NCBI RefSeq assembly: GCF_014647675.1
Contig: NZ_BMPQ01000004.1
Location: forward strand, 124,001-188,000
Direction: 5' to 3'
Source of the DNA: Streptomyces flaveus
Lineage (GTDB): Bacteria; Actinomycetota; Actinomycetes; Streptomycetales; Streptomycetaceae
DNA length: 64,000 nucleotides
The translations under genes and the position numbers were made by a program. Shown here piece after piece: positions 9,632-18,297 of this stretch (positions are counted from its first letter, which is position 1; each line of letters starts with the position of its first letter). The notes under the pieces were generated by a model that was given only the letters and a program-made list of their open reading frames with translations, had not been told where the DNA came from and did no database searches.

Positions 9632-10249
9632 ATGAGTTCCCCCACCGGCACCCGTCGCCGGGGGCCGTACGCGACGACGCCGGCCCGGAGGCTGCAGATC
9701 GTCCGTGCGGCTCTGGCGGGCTTCGCCGAGCACGGGTACGAGCGCGCCTCCCTGCGGGACATCGCTGCGCGAGCGGGCGTGACCCACGCGGCGCTGCTGC
9801 GGCATTTCTCGGGCAAGGAGGAACTCCTCCTCGCCGCTCTGGCCCAGCGCGAGGCGGACGAAGAGGAGCAGGCCGCGCGGATCATCGCAGCGGGGACGGC
9901 GGGACCTGCGGTGCTCGGCGCGGTGCTGGCCGACGAGTTCGCGGACCCCGACTACCAGCGCAACTGGCTCGCCCTGGCGATCGCCGCGACCAGTCCGACC
10001 CACCCGGCGCACGAATTCTTCGCCGGACGGCGTGAGCGGATGCGCACGAGATTCCGCAGCGGCTCCCTGAACACGGCGTACGACAGCCCCGATCTGTCCG
10101 CCGACGACAAGGTCGTCATGGTGCTCGCGATGATGGACGGACTCCGCATCCAGGCTCTCCTCGACCCGTCACGCGACTCGCTGCGCCTGCTGGAGATCTT
10201 CATGCAGTCGGTCATCGGCTCCGAGGGTGACGAGCAGCCTTCGAAGTGA
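9632..10249 (+). CDS. TetR family regulator, paralogue of the TetR at 50.1 kb
   Basis: A 205-residue TetR protein. Its N-terminus, RRGPYATTPARRLQIVRAA, and HTH helices (ASLRDIAARAGVTHAALLRHF, about residues 40-60) closely match the TetR encoded at 50115-50747, so the two should recognise related operators. AGGAGG with a six-base spacer fixes the start at ATG 9632. It sits between the GH1 operon and the beta-glucuronidase gene, 62 bp before the first copy of the repeated promoter element. It is probably a glycoside-responsive repressor; the ligand is unknown. Confidence 0.88.
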   Translation: MSSPTGTRRRGPYATTPARRLQIVRAALAGFAEHGYERASLRDIAARAGVTHAALLRHFSGKEELLLAALAQREADEEEQAARIIAAGTAGPAVLGAVLADEFADPDYQRNWLALAIAATSPTHPAHEFFAGRRERMRTRFRSGSLNTAYDSPDLSADDKVVMVLAMMDGLRIQALLDPSRDSLRLLEIFMQSVIGSEGDEQPSK

Positions 10250-10311
10250 CAGCGCCGGCACGTCGCGCCGCGCGTATCAGCTCTGCGGCCTTCTGCTGAC
10301 GCCGCATCAGG

Positions 10312-10405
10312 TAACGCTCTGATTACGAAGTCGAGCCGCGCCCTTCCCGCCCTTGCTGTGGCGGCTTACTTTTCGAGGGAAAACCAACCGTGTGGTAACA
10401 GTTGG
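10312..10405 (+). promoter_or_regulatory. repeated promoter element, copy 1 (beta-glucuronidase)
   Basis: A block of about 94 bp shared with 50872-50965 (same spacing) and with 23269-23361 on the minus strand (one base shorter). Conserved sub-blocks are TAACGCTCTGATTACGAAG, a CTTCCCG..CTTGCTG segment and a terminal GAAAACCAACCGTGTGGTAA followed by CAGTTGG. The last part holds a nested dyad: outer CCAAC/GTTGG arms around ACC/GGT. It lies 62-155 bp upstream of the beta-glucuronidase start. It is probably a regulator site plus promoter. Confidence 0.8.
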
Positions 10406-10466
10406 CGGTGTCGCGGCTTCGGCGGGCCGCATCCTCACCGCGCCACCCCCACAGGAGAGAAACCCG

Positions 10467-12269
10467 ATGTTGAAACCCCGTTCCACCGCTACCCGCGAGT
10501 TGGTGAACCTCGACGGCCTGTGGAGGTTCGCCACCGCGACCGCCGTCGGTGAGCGCCCGTGGGCCGGACCACTCGACACCCCGCTCGAAGCCGCCGTGCC
10601 CGCCAGCTACAACGACCTGTTCACCGACAGCGCGATCCGCGACCACGTCGGCTGGGTCTGGTACCAGCGCCTTGTCCGCGTACCGCGCGGCTGGTCCGAA
10701 GACCGGGTGATCGTGCGCGTCGACGCCGCCACGCACCAGGGACAGGTGTACGTCGACGACTCACTGGTCGCCGAACACGTCGGCGGCTACACCCCGTTCG
10801 AGGCCGACATCACCCAGTACGTCAGTGCCGGACAGGAGTTCCGGCTGACGATCGGCGTGAACAACGAACTGACCAACACCACCATCCCGCCCGGCAGGAT
10901 CACCGTCACCCAGGACGGCTGCCGCAAGCAGACGTACCTGCACGACTTCTACAACTACGCCGGCCTCGCCCGCTCGGTGTGGCTGTACAGCGTGCCGTCC
11001 GTCTGCATCGAGGACATCAGCATCGTGACCGGTCTCGACGGCACCAGCGGCACGGTCGAGTACGAGGTCGAGACCAGCGCGCCCGCCACGGTCCGCGTCC
11101 GCGTCCTCGACGCCTCCGGGGCCGAGGTCGCCGCGTCCGAGGGGACGAGTGGCAGCGTGCGCCTGGAGGATGTGACGCCGTGGCGGCCCGGTGCGGCGTA
11201 CCTCTACGAACTCGTCGCCGAGATCGTGGACGGCGACGGCGAAACGGTCGGCGACACGTACGCCCAGCCGTTCGGCGTGCGCACCGTCGAGGTCCGGGGG
11301 ACCCAGTTCCTCATCAACGGCGAGCCGTTCTACTTCACCGGCTTCGGCAAGCACGAGGACACCGCCGTGCGCGGCAAGGGACACGACGACGCGTACCTCG
11401 TCCACGACTTCCAGCTGATGGAGTGGACCGGCGCCAACTCCTTCCGCACCTCGCACTATCCCTACGCGGAAGAGGTGATGGACTTCGCCGACCGGCACGG
11501 CATCGTCGTCATCGACGAGACGGCGGCCGTGGGCCTCAACCTGGCCGTCGAGGCCGGTCTCACCGGGGCCCCGCAGCGCCCCACCTTCTCGCCCGACACG
11601 TTCAACGACGAGACCCGCGCCGCCCACGCCCAGGCGATCCGGGAGCTGATCACCCGCGACAAGAACCACCCCAGCGTGGTGATGTGGTGCATCGCCAACG
11701 AGCCGTCCTCCAACGAGGAAGGCGCACGTGAATACTTCGAGCCGCTCGTCGAACTCACCCGCAAACTCGACCCCACCCGCCCCGTCACCTACGCCGCCGT
11801 CATGTTCGCGACGTCCGACAACGACCGCATCGCCGAACTCTTCGACGTCCTGTGCATCAACCGGTACTACGGCTGGTACATCGCGACGGGCGACCTCGCG
11901 ACGGCCGAGACGTACATGGAGGGTGATCTGCGCGGCTGGGCCGAGAAGTTCGGCAAGCCCCTCATCATGAGCGAGTACGGGGCGGACACCATGCCCGGCC
12001 TGCACTCCGTGTGGGACCAGCCGTGGACGGAGGAGTACCAGGCGGCCTATCTCGCCGCGAGCCACCGCGCGTTCGACCGGATCGAGGCGGTCGTCGGCGA
12101 ACACGTCTGGAACTTCGCCGACTTCCAGACCTCCCACGGCATCCACCGGGTCGACGGCAACAAGAAGGGCGTCTTCACGCGCGACCGGCGGCCCAAGACG
12201 GCCGCGCACTCGCTGCGGCAGCGATGGCGGGAGTTGGGCGGTCGCAAGCCGTCGGGGGAGGGGAGCTGA
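10467..12269 (+). CDS. uidA: beta-glucuronidase, GH2
   Basis: A 600-residue enzyme, practically the length of E. coli UidA. It has a GH2 sugar-binding domain (about 1-180), an immunoglobulin-like domain (about 180-275) and a TIM barrel. Acid/base Glu412 lies in ANEPSS and nucleophile Glu503 in MSEYGADT. Asn565-Lys566-Lys567, in the NKKGVFTRDRRPK segment, supplies the N-x-K motif that contacts the glucuronate carboxylate in true beta-glucuronidases. This separates it from beta-galactosidases and galacturonidases. There is no signal peptide, so it is cytoplasmic. AGGAG lies eight bases before ATG 10467. It has its own copy of the three-fold repeated promoter element. It frees glucuronate from imported glucuronides. 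Confidence 0.95.
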   Translation: MLKPRSTATRELVNLDGLWRFATATAVGERPWAGPLDTPLEAAVPASYNDLFTDSAIRDHVGWVWYQRLVRVPRGWSEDRVIVRVDAATHQGQVYVDDSLVAEHVGGYTPFEADITQYVSAGQEFRLTIGVNNELTNTTIPPGRITVTQDGCRKQTYLHDFYNYAGLARSVWLYSVPSVCIEDISIVTGLDGTSGTVEYEVETSAPATVRVRVLDASGAEVAASEGTSGSVRLEDVTPWRPGAAYLYELVAEIVDGDGETVGDTYAQPFGVRTVEVRGTQFLINGEPFYFTGFGKHEDTAVRGKGHDDAYLVHDFQLMEWTGANSFRTSHYPYAEEVMDFADRHGIVVIDETAAVGLNLAVEAGLTGAPQRPTFSPDTFNDETRAAHAQAIRELITRDKNHPSVVMWCIANEPSSNEEGAREYFEPLVELTRKLDPTRPVTYAAVMFATSDNDRIAELFDVLCINRYYGWYIATGDLATAETYMEGDLRGWAEKFGKPLIMSEYGADTMPGLHSVWDQPWTEEYQAAYLAASHRAFDRIEAVVGEHVWNFADFQTSHGIHRVDGNKKGVFTRDRRPKTAAHSLRQRWRELGGRKPSGEGS

Positions 12270-12276
12270 GCGGGCT

Positions 12277-12885
12277 TCACCGCCCGGAGGTCTTGGCGGG
12301 TGCGGAAGTGCCCTCATAGCGCTGGAGGACCTCCTCCACGAACGCGAGGGTCTCCGCGTGCCGGGTGTTCATGCCCATGGCGTTCTCCATCATGAGCACC
12401 CGGCCGAGCGCATTGGTGAGCACGAGCAGCACGGCCGGGGACACCTCGGGCGGCAGCTCCGTGCCCGCCTCCGCGAGGCCGCGGGTGAGTGCCTCCAACT
12501 GGGCCTCGCGATAGCGCTCCGCGTAAGCGGCCAGTTCGGCACGGATCGCCTTGCGATGATTGGCCAGTGCCGTGAACTCCGTGGTCAGCGCATTGCCGGG
12601 GTGACTGCTGAGCCGCCACAGCGCCCGCAGCGGCTGAGGTCCGCCCAGAAGGCGGTCCAGTCGCTTCAACTCCTCGTCCGCGCGCCGCCGCAGCACGGCG
12701 AGGAACAGGTCGTCGAGCGTGCGGAAGTAGTACAGGACAAGAGCCGGGGCCACTTCGGCCTCGCGCGCCACCCTCCGTACGCCGACGGCCGCGTACCCCT
12801 CCTCCAGCATCAGCCGCTCCGTGACGTCGAGCAGGAGCAGGCGCGTCTTGGAGCTCTCGGTACCCATTCGTCGAGGCGCAGTCAT
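12277..12885 (-). CDS. TetR family transcriptional regulator
   Basis: A 202-residue TetR protein with an HTH at about residues 13-60 (LLLLDVTERLMLEEGYAAVGVRRVAREAEVAPALVLYYF, then RTLDDLF). It is divergent from the molybdenum hydroxylase-P450 operon, with a tandem operator-like repeat between them, so it probably represses that operon. The start could be at ATG 12885 (used here) or at the internal Met7. The 3' end converges on the beta-glucuronidase gene, 7 bp apart. Confidence 0.86.
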   Translation of the reverse strand: MTAPRRMGTESSKTRLLLLDVTERLMLEEGYAAVGVRRVAREAEVAPALVLYYFRTLDDLFLAVLRRRADEELKRLDRLLGGPQPLRALWRLSSHPGNALTTEFTALANHRKAIRAELAAYAERYREAQLEALTRGLAEAGTELPPEVSPAVLLVLTNALGRVLMMENAMGMNTRHAETLAFVEEVLQRYEGTSAPAKTSGR

Positions 12886-12921
12886 GCCGTCATTGTGCTT
12901 GACGCTCCCGGAGAGCGGGTG

Positions 12922-12964
12922 TTAAACAGTCGTTCAGCACATTCGGTTAAACACTCGTTCAGCA
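12922..12964. promoter_or_regulatory. tandem operator upstream of Mo-hydroxylase operon
   Basis: Two near-identical 18-mers, TTAAACAGTCGTTCAGCA (12922-12939) and TTAAACACTCGTTCAGCA (12947-12964), differ at one base and start 25 bp apart. Each is an imperfect dyad (AAC...GTT). They lie in the 99-bp gap between the TetR at 12.9 kb and the hydroxylase L subunit, as expected for the divergent TetR. Confidence 0.7.
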
Positions 12965-12984
12965 TTGAGCGGAGGGCCAGACCG

Positions 12985-15333
12985 ATGGCACCAACCGGGG
13001 GCGACGCGGCCTACGTCGGCAAGCGCACCTTGCGAGTCGAGGATCCACGGCTTCTGACCGGCACCGGCACGTACGTCGACGACATCGTGCGGCCCGGAAT
13101 GCTGCACGCCTGCTTCGTCCGCAGCCCGATGGCCCGGGCACGCGTCCTCGGCATCGACGTGTCCGAGGCGCTCCAACTCGACGGAGTGCACGCCGTGTTC
13201 GTCGCGTCGGACCTCAACCCCGGCGTCCACGAGCAGTGGTACACACTGAACGGACGCGACAACCCGGACACCCCCCGGCCGCCGCTCGCCGAGGACGAGG
13301 TCCGCTTCGTCGGCGACCCGGTGGCGATGGTCGTGGCCACGGACCGCTACATTGCCGAGGACGCGGCCGAGCTGGTCGTCGTCGACTATGAGCCACTGCC
13401 GCCGGTCGTCGACTACGCGACGGCCCTGGACTCCGCCGAATCGGTGCACGCCGACCGGCCGGACAACCTCGTCGGCCGGCTCGGCGGACGTCCCATGGCG
13501 GACCTCGATCCGGTCTTCGAGCGTGCGCCGCACGTCGTCAGCCAGACCCTGTACCAGCAGTCCCACGGGCCGGTCCCGATGGAGACCCGGGGGATTGTCG
13601 CCGAATACGCCGCGGCCGGCGGGGAGATGACCATCTGGGCGGCGACCCAGTCCCCGCACGAAGTCCGGTCCTTCTGCGCGCGTCTGCTCGGCATCGCCGA
13701 GCACCGGGTGCGGGTCGTGATGCGGGACACCGGCGGCGGGTTCGGGCAGAAGGTGCTGCCGCAGCGCGAGGACATGTGCGTCATGCTCGCCGCCGCCAGA
13801 CTGCCCGCCGCGCTCAAGTGGATCGAGGACCGGCAGGAACACCTCCTCGCGGCGGGACAGGCGCGCCACGAGCACGGCGAGGCACGGATGGCCCTCGACG
13901 ACGACGGCGGGATCCTGGCCGCGACCCTCGACCACGTCCAGGACGCGGGTGCCTACCCGACCCCGTCTCCGGTGCAGAGCGGCATCGCGGTCGGCATGCT
14001 CTTCCCCGGCCCCTACCGGATCCCCGAGGGCACGTTCTCGTCGCGGTTCGTGTTCTCCAACACCAGCGGGCGGGTCGCCTACCGAGGGCCATGGCAGTAC
14101 GAGTCGATGGCCCGCGAGACCCTGCTCGACACCGCCGCGCGCCAACTGGGCCTGGATCCCGTCGAGTTACGGCGCCGGAACATGCTCAGCCGTGAGGAAC
14201 TGCCCACGGCGAACTTCAACGGCATGCCCTACGACCACATCTCCCCGCGCGAGACCTTCGAGCAGGCACTGACGATGCTCGACTACGAGGCGTTCCGCCG
14301 GGAACAGGTGCGCGCCCGGGAGCAGGGCCGCTATCTGGGCGTCGGCACCTGCACGTATGTCGAACCCACCGCGGGCGCCACGCCCTTCCACGCCACCGAG
14401 GGAGCGACGATACGCATCGAGCCCTCCGGCAAGGTCAACGTGTACGTCGCCGGAGGGTCGTGCGGCAACAGCCTGGAGACCACGGTCGTCCAGCTGACCG
14501 CCGACTCGCTCGGCGTCGCCATCGAGGACGTCAGCACCGTGCAGGGGGATACGGCTGTCACCCCGTACGGAGCGGGTACCGGCGGCAGCCGGTCGGGCCC
14601 CATGACGGCGGGCGCGATCGCCGGGACGGCGGGGGAACTGCGCGAGCGGATCCGTGCGATCGCCGCCCACCGGCTCGAAGTCCCCGTCGAGGAGGTCGAG
14701 TTCGTCCGGGGGCGTGCGTGGGCCAAAGGGCGCCCCGGCGAGGCCGGGCTCACCCTCGCCGAGATCGCCGACATCGCGTACTACCAGGTCCACGCCCTGC
14801 CGCCCGGCGTGCCCGCCGGGCTCGAGGCGAGCGGTCGCTACCACACCCCGCACCTGATGATCTGGGCGAACGCGACGCACGTGTGCACGTGCGAGGTGGA
14901 CGTGGTGACCGGAGAGGTGAAGCTGCTGAGGTACATCGTCAGCGAGGACTGCGGACCGATGATCAACCCGAGTGTCGTGGAGGGACAGATCTTCGGCGGC
15001 ACCGTCCAGGGGATCGGCGGCGCGCTCTACGAGCATCTGGCCTACGACGATGACGGCAACCCCATCTCGACGACATTCATGGACTATCTGCTGCCCACGG
15101 CCACCGAGGTGCCGGTCATCGAGGTGGGGCACGTAGAGACGCCCAGCCCGGGACCCGGTGGATACAAGGGAGTGGGCGAGGGCGGTGCGATCGGCTCGGC
15201 GCCGGCCGTGGTGAACGCGGTCGCCGACGCCCTCGCGCCCCTCGGCGTGCGGATCAGCCGTCTGCCGCTGACGCCGTCGTCCGTCGTCGGCTTCGTGGAG
15301 GAGGCCCGGACACGGCAGGCGGTGACCCTGTGA
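12985..15333 (+). CDS. molybdenum hydroxylase large subunit (xanthine dehydrogenase/CoxL-like)
   Basis: A 782-residue molybdopterin-binding subunit of the xanthine dehydrogenase superfamily. It has the N-terminal a/b hammerhead (VGKRTLRVEDPRLLTGTGTYVDDI), Mo-pterin contact GGGFGQK near residue 255, AYRGPWQYE near 370 and the C-terminal PGGYKGVGEGGAIGSAP. The active-site loop is AYRGPW rather than AYRCSFR of true CO dehydrogenase, so CO oxidation is not expected; hydroxylation of an organic ring or aldehyde carbon is. GGAGG lies nine bases before ATG 12985. It opens a seven-gene operon with overlaps and probably works with the M and S subunits that follow. Confidence 0.92.
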   Translation: MAPTGGDAAYVGKRTLRVEDPRLLTGTGTYVDDIVRPGMLHACFVRSPMARARVLGIDVSEALQLDGVHAVFVASDLNPGVHEQWYTLNGRDNPDTPRPPLAEDEVRFVGDPVAMVVATDRYIAEDAAELVVVDYEPLPPVVDYATALDSAESVHADRPDNLVGRLGGRPMADLDPVFERAPHVVSQTLYQQSHGPVPMETRGIVAEYAAAGGEMTIWAATQSPHEVRSFCARLLGIAEHRVRVVMRDTGGGFGQKVLPQREDMCVMLAAARLPAALKWIEDRQEHLLAAGQARHEHGEARMALDDDGGILAATLDHVQDAGAYPTPSPVQSGIAVGMLFPGPYRIPEGTFSSRFVFSNTSGRVAYRGPWQYESMARETLLDTAARQLGLDPVELRRRNMLSREELPTANFNGMPYDHISPRETFEQALTMLDYEAFRREQVRAREQGRYLGVGTCTYVEPTAGATPFHATEGATIRIEPSGKVNVYVAGGSCGNSLETTVVQLTADSLGVAIEDVSTVQGDTAVTPYGAGTGGSRSGPMTAGAIAGTAGELRERIRAIAAHRLEVPVEEVEFVRGRAWAKGRPGEAGLTLAEIADIAYYQVHALPPGVPAGLEASGRYHTPHLMIWANATHVCTCEVDVVTGEVKLLRYIVSEDCGPMINPSVVEGQIFGGTVQGIGGALYEHLAYDDDGNPISTTFMDYLLPTATEVPVIEVGHVETPSPGPGGYKGVGEGGAIGSAPAVVNAVADALAPLGVRISRLPLTPSSVVGFVEEARTRQAVTL

Positions 15334-16208
15334 AGCCCGCACCCTTCACGTATCACGCCCCGGTCGACGCGGACGAAGCGGTAGGTCTGCTGGCCGAGCT
15401 GGGCGACGAGGCGAAGGCCATCGCGGGAGGACAGAGCCTCGTTCCGATGCTGGCCCTGCGTCTGGCGTCTTTCGGGCATCTCGTCGACCTGCGCCGCCTG
15501 GACGAGCTGCGCGGCATCGAGCGTCGCGGCGACGACACCGTATGGATCGGGGCCGGCACCACCCAGGCCACCGTCCAGCGCTCCGACGAGGCCCGCGCCG
15601 CCGTCCCGCTCCTCGCCCGCGCCACCCCCTTCATCGGGCACTTCCAGATCCGCAGCCGCGGAACCGTGGGCGGTTCGCTGGCGCACGCCGACTCCGCGGC
15701 CGAGTACCCCGCGGTGGCACTGACGCTGGACGCCGAGCTGGAAGCACTGTCACCGCGAGGCCGCCGCACCATTCCGGCAGCGCGTTTCCTGACCGGCATG
15801 TGGAGCACAGAGCTGGCCGACGACGAGCTGCTGACCGGGGTCAACTTCCCTGTCTGGAAAGGACGTTGTGGCTTTGCCATCGAGGAGTTCGCTCGCCGGA
15901 GCGGGGACTTCGCCATCGCAGGGGCGACGGTCGCGCTCCGCATGGACGGCGACGGCCACCTCGACCGGTGCGCCATCGGCCTGTTCGGGCTCGGCCCGAC
16001 CGCGGTCCGCGCTCGGGACACCGAGGCCGCGCTCCTCGGCTCCGACCCCCTCGAAGCCGACGCGGAGGAGATCGGGCGGTCCGCGACCGAAGGCCTCGGC
16101 TCCGTCCCCTCCGATCTGCACGGATCGGCCCCCTACCGCACCCGCGTGGGCGCCGCCATGGTCGCCCGCGCCTGGCGACGCGCCGTACAGGAGGCACTCC
16201 ATGGCTGA
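15330..16208 (+). CDS. molybdenum hydroxylase FAD subunit (CoxM-like)
   Basis: A 292-residue FAD-binding medium subunit. The N-terminal lobe has AIAGGQSLVPMLALR near residue 32 and TVGGSLAHADSAAEYPAV near 112, the usual FAD-pyrophosphate contacts (first motif AGGQS). A CO-dehydrogenase flavoprotein C-terminal domain follows. It starts at GTG 15330, overlapping the L-subunit stop by four bases (GTGA), and ends overlapping the S-subunit start by eight. It passes electrons from the Fe-S subunit to an acceptor. Confidence 0.92.
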   Translation: MKPAPFTYHAPVDADEAVGLLAELGDEAKAIAGGQSLVPMLALRLASFGHLVDLRRLDELRGIERRGDDTVWIGAGTTQATVQRSDEARAAVPLLARATPFIGHFQIRSRGTVGGSLAHADSAAEYPAVALTLDAELEALSPRGRRTIPAARFLTGMWSTELADDELLTGVNFPVWKGRCGFAIEEFARRSGDFAIAGATVALRMDGDGHLDRCAIGLFGLGPTAVRARDTEAALLGSDPLEADAEEIGRSATEGLGSVPSDLHGSAPYRTRVGAAMVARAWRRAVQEALHG

Positions 16209-16716
16209 CGTGGACACCGTGGACACCATCGAGATTCACGTACGCGTCAACGGAACCAGCCGCCGGGAGACCGTAAGACCCCGGCTGACCCTCGCCGACT
16301 TCCTCCGAGTGAACTGCGGTCTCACAGGCACCCACCTGGGCTGCGAGCACGGCGTATGCGGCGCGTGCACGGTGCTGCTGGACGGGGAGGCGGTCCGTGC
16401 CTGCCTGGTGTTCGCCGTGCAGGCCAATGACGCGGAGGTGACGACCGTCGAGGGACTCACCGGGCCCGATGGCCAACTCTCCACGGTCCAGGCGGCGTTC
16501 CGCGAACACCACGGACTGCAGTGCGGGTTCTGCACGCCGGGCTTCGTCGTCTCGGTCACCGCGTTCCTGGCCGAGAACCCCAAGCCCACCGACGAGGAGA
16601 TCCGCGAGGCGCTGACCGGGAACCTGTGCCGCTGCACCGGCTATCAGGGGATCGTGAACGCGGTCCGGGCCGCCGCCGACACAGCGGGCACCGCGGTGAC
16701 GGAGGGCCCGGCATGA
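16201..16716 (+). CDS. molybdenum hydroxylase 2Fe-2S subunit (CoxS-like)
   Basis: A 171-residue small subunit with both expected 2Fe-2S clusters. Cys48, Cys53, Cys56 and Cys68 form the plant-ferredoxin-type cluster (GCEHGVCGACTVLLDG), and Cys108, Cys111, Cys143 and Cys145 the C-terminal helical cluster (QCGFCTPGF and NLCRCTGYQ). The ATG at 16201 is chosen because the conserved domain begins a few residues later. It overlaps the neighbours on both sides (stop-start ATGA with the next gene). Confidence 0.94.
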   Translation: MADVDTVDTIEIHVRVNGTSRRETVRPRLTLADFLRVNCGLTGTHLGCEHGVCGACTVLLDGEAVRACLVFAVQANDAEVTTVEGLTGPDGQLSTVQAAFREHHGLQCGFCTPGFVVSVTAFLAENPKPTDEEIREALTGNLCRCTGYQGIVNAVRAAADTAGTAVTEGPA

Positions 16717-17396
16717 AACTGGAGAACACCCTCAGCATTCCCGTGGCGGTGGAGGACGCCTGGCGGGTTCTCCTCGACGTCGAGCGTGTCGCGCCCTGCG
16801 TTCCCGGAGCGACGCTCACAGCCAGCGATGGCGACGAACACCGCGGCAGGATCAAGGTCAAACTGGGCCCCATCGGTCTCACCTACAACGGCACCGTCAC
16901 CTTCCTGTCGCGAGACGAGCGGGCCAGGGTCGTGGTCCTGGAGGCGGGCGGCAGGGAGGCACGCGGCAACGGAACCGCGAAGGCGCTGGTGACCTGCCGC
17001 CTCACCGACGCCGGCGGCGACCGCACCGACGTGTACGTGGAGACCGAACTCAACGTCACGGGCAAGCCCGCCCAGTTCGGCCGCGGCACCCTCGCCGAGG
17101 TGTCCGGTGCGCTGATGGACCGCTTCGCCGAGAACCTCGCCGCCGAACTGGCCGCCAACTCCCATGAATCCGGAGGGCATTCAGCACATTCGGCTGCCGC
17201 GGAACCTTCAGCGCACCCGGCTGCCGTGGAACGTTCGGCGAATCCTGCTGCCTCGAAAGCGACCGCCGCCGCCCCGCTCGACCTCATCGACGTGACCGGC
17301 GCGGACGCCCTCAAGCGGGCCGTCCCGATCGTGCTGGCCGCCGCCCTGCTGATCCTCGCCCTCGGCCTGCGCGGCCGACGACGGCACCACCGGTGA
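16713..17396 (+). CDS. CoxG-like SRPBCC protein with C-terminal membrane anchor
   Basis: A 227-residue protein. The first 150 residues are an SRPBCC/CoxG fold (MKLENTLSIPVAVEDAWRVL, VAPCVPGA, FGRGTLAEVSGALMDRFAENLA). A low-complexity linker rich in Ser/Ala/His with repeats of the type SAHSAAAEPSAHPAAVE follows, then one TM helix (about 203-218, VPIVLAAALLILALGL) and a basic tail. In CO dehydrogenase operons CoxG helps recruit the enzyme to the membrane; a similar role for this hydroxylase is inferred. Confidence 0.85.
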   Translation: MKLENTLSIPVAVEDAWRVLLDVERVAPCVPGATLTASDGDEHRGRIKVKLGPIGLTYNGTVTFLSRDERARVVVLEAGGREARGNGTAKALVTCRLTDAGGDRTDVYVETELNVTGKPAQFGRGTLAEVSGALMDRFAENLAAELAANSHESGGHSAHSAAAEPSAHPAAVERSANPAASKATAAAPLDLIDVTGADALKRAVPIVLAAALLILALGLRGRRRHHR

Positions 17397-17460
17397 CCGG
17401 GCTTCCCGGCCGCCTAGAACACCTCCCGAGCCTGCCCTTCCACCAGGAACGAGGTACACC

Positions 17461-18297
17461 ATGCCCGGACGAGTCGAAGGAAAAGTCGCTTTCATCACCG
17501 GCGCGGCACGCGGTCAGGGACGCAGCCACGCGATCCGCCTTGCCGAGGAGGGAGCCGACATCATCGCCGTCGACGTGTGCAAGCAGCTCGACGGCGTCCA
17601 GTTCGCCATGTCGACCCCGGAGGACCTGGAGGAGACGGTCAACCGGGTGCAGAAGCTGGGACGGCGCATCGTCGCCGTGCAGGCCGACGTACGCGACCAC
17701 GACGCGCTCAAGGCCGCCGTGAACGACGGTGTGGCCCAGCTGGGCCGCCTGGACATCGTCTGCGCCAACGCGGGCCTCGGCAGCGACGGCGCCCGCCTCG
17801 ACACCATGGACGAGAAGACCTGGCGGGACATGATCGACGTCAACCTGACCGGCGTCTGGCTCACCACCAAGGTCTCCACGCCGCACATCGTCGCGGGCGG
17901 GCGGGGCGGCTCGGTCATCCTGACCAGCTCCGTCGGCGGCCTGCGCGGCCACGCCAACATCGGGCACTACATCGCCGCCAAGCACGGGGTGGTGGGCCTG
18001 ATGCGCACGCTCGCCTGGGAGTTGGGCGAGCACAACGTCAGGGTCAATTCGGTGCACCCCACCCAGGTGAACACGCCGATGGTGATGCACGACGAGACGT
18101 ACCGGATGTTCCGGCCCGATCTGGAGAACCCCACCGTCGACGACTTCGCCGTCGTGTCGCAAGGCATGCACCTGCTGCCCACCCCCTGGGTCGAGCCGGT
18201 CGACATCAGCAACGCCGTCCTCTACCTCGCCTCGGACGAAGGCCGCTTCGTCACCGGCACGACCATGACCATCGACGCGGGAGCCATGCTGAAATGA
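17461..18297 (+). CDS. mycofactocin-coupled SDR family oxidoreductase
   Basis: A 278-residue SDR with cofactor motif TGAARGQGRSHA, the active-site segment TSSVGG, and YIAAK (YxxxK) near residue 176. It has the approximately 20-residue insertion after the first Asp, around DVCKQLDGVQFAMSTPEDLE, and the GRRIVAVQADVRD segment. Together these mark the mycofactocin-dependent SDR subfamily, which includes carveol-dehydrogenase-like enzymes whose bound NAD is recycled by mycofactocin. A complete mft cluster 5 kb away supports this. It probably oxidises a secondary alcohol made by the neighbouring hydroxylases. The start ATG at 17461 follows GAGG with eight-base spacing. Confidence 0.9.
   Translation: MPGRVEGKVAFITGAARGQGRSHAIRLAEEGADIIAVDVCKQLDGVQFAMSTPEDLEETVNRVQKLGRRIVAVQADVRDHDALKAAVNDGVAQLGRLDIVCANAGLGSDGARLDTMDEKTWRDMIDVNLTGVWLTTKVSTPHIVAGGRGGSVILTSSVGGLRGHANIGHYIAAKHGVVGLMRTLAWELGEHNVRVNSVHPTQVNTPMVMHDETYRMFRPDLENPTVDDFAVVSQGMHLLPTPWVEPVDISNAVLYLASDEGRFVTGTTMTIDAGAMLK

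Noticed and set aside
12985..16716. True aerobic CO dehydrogenase
   Set aside because: The large subunit has AYRGPW instead of the AYRCSFR active-site loop, so only a xanthine-dehydrogenase-like role is supported.
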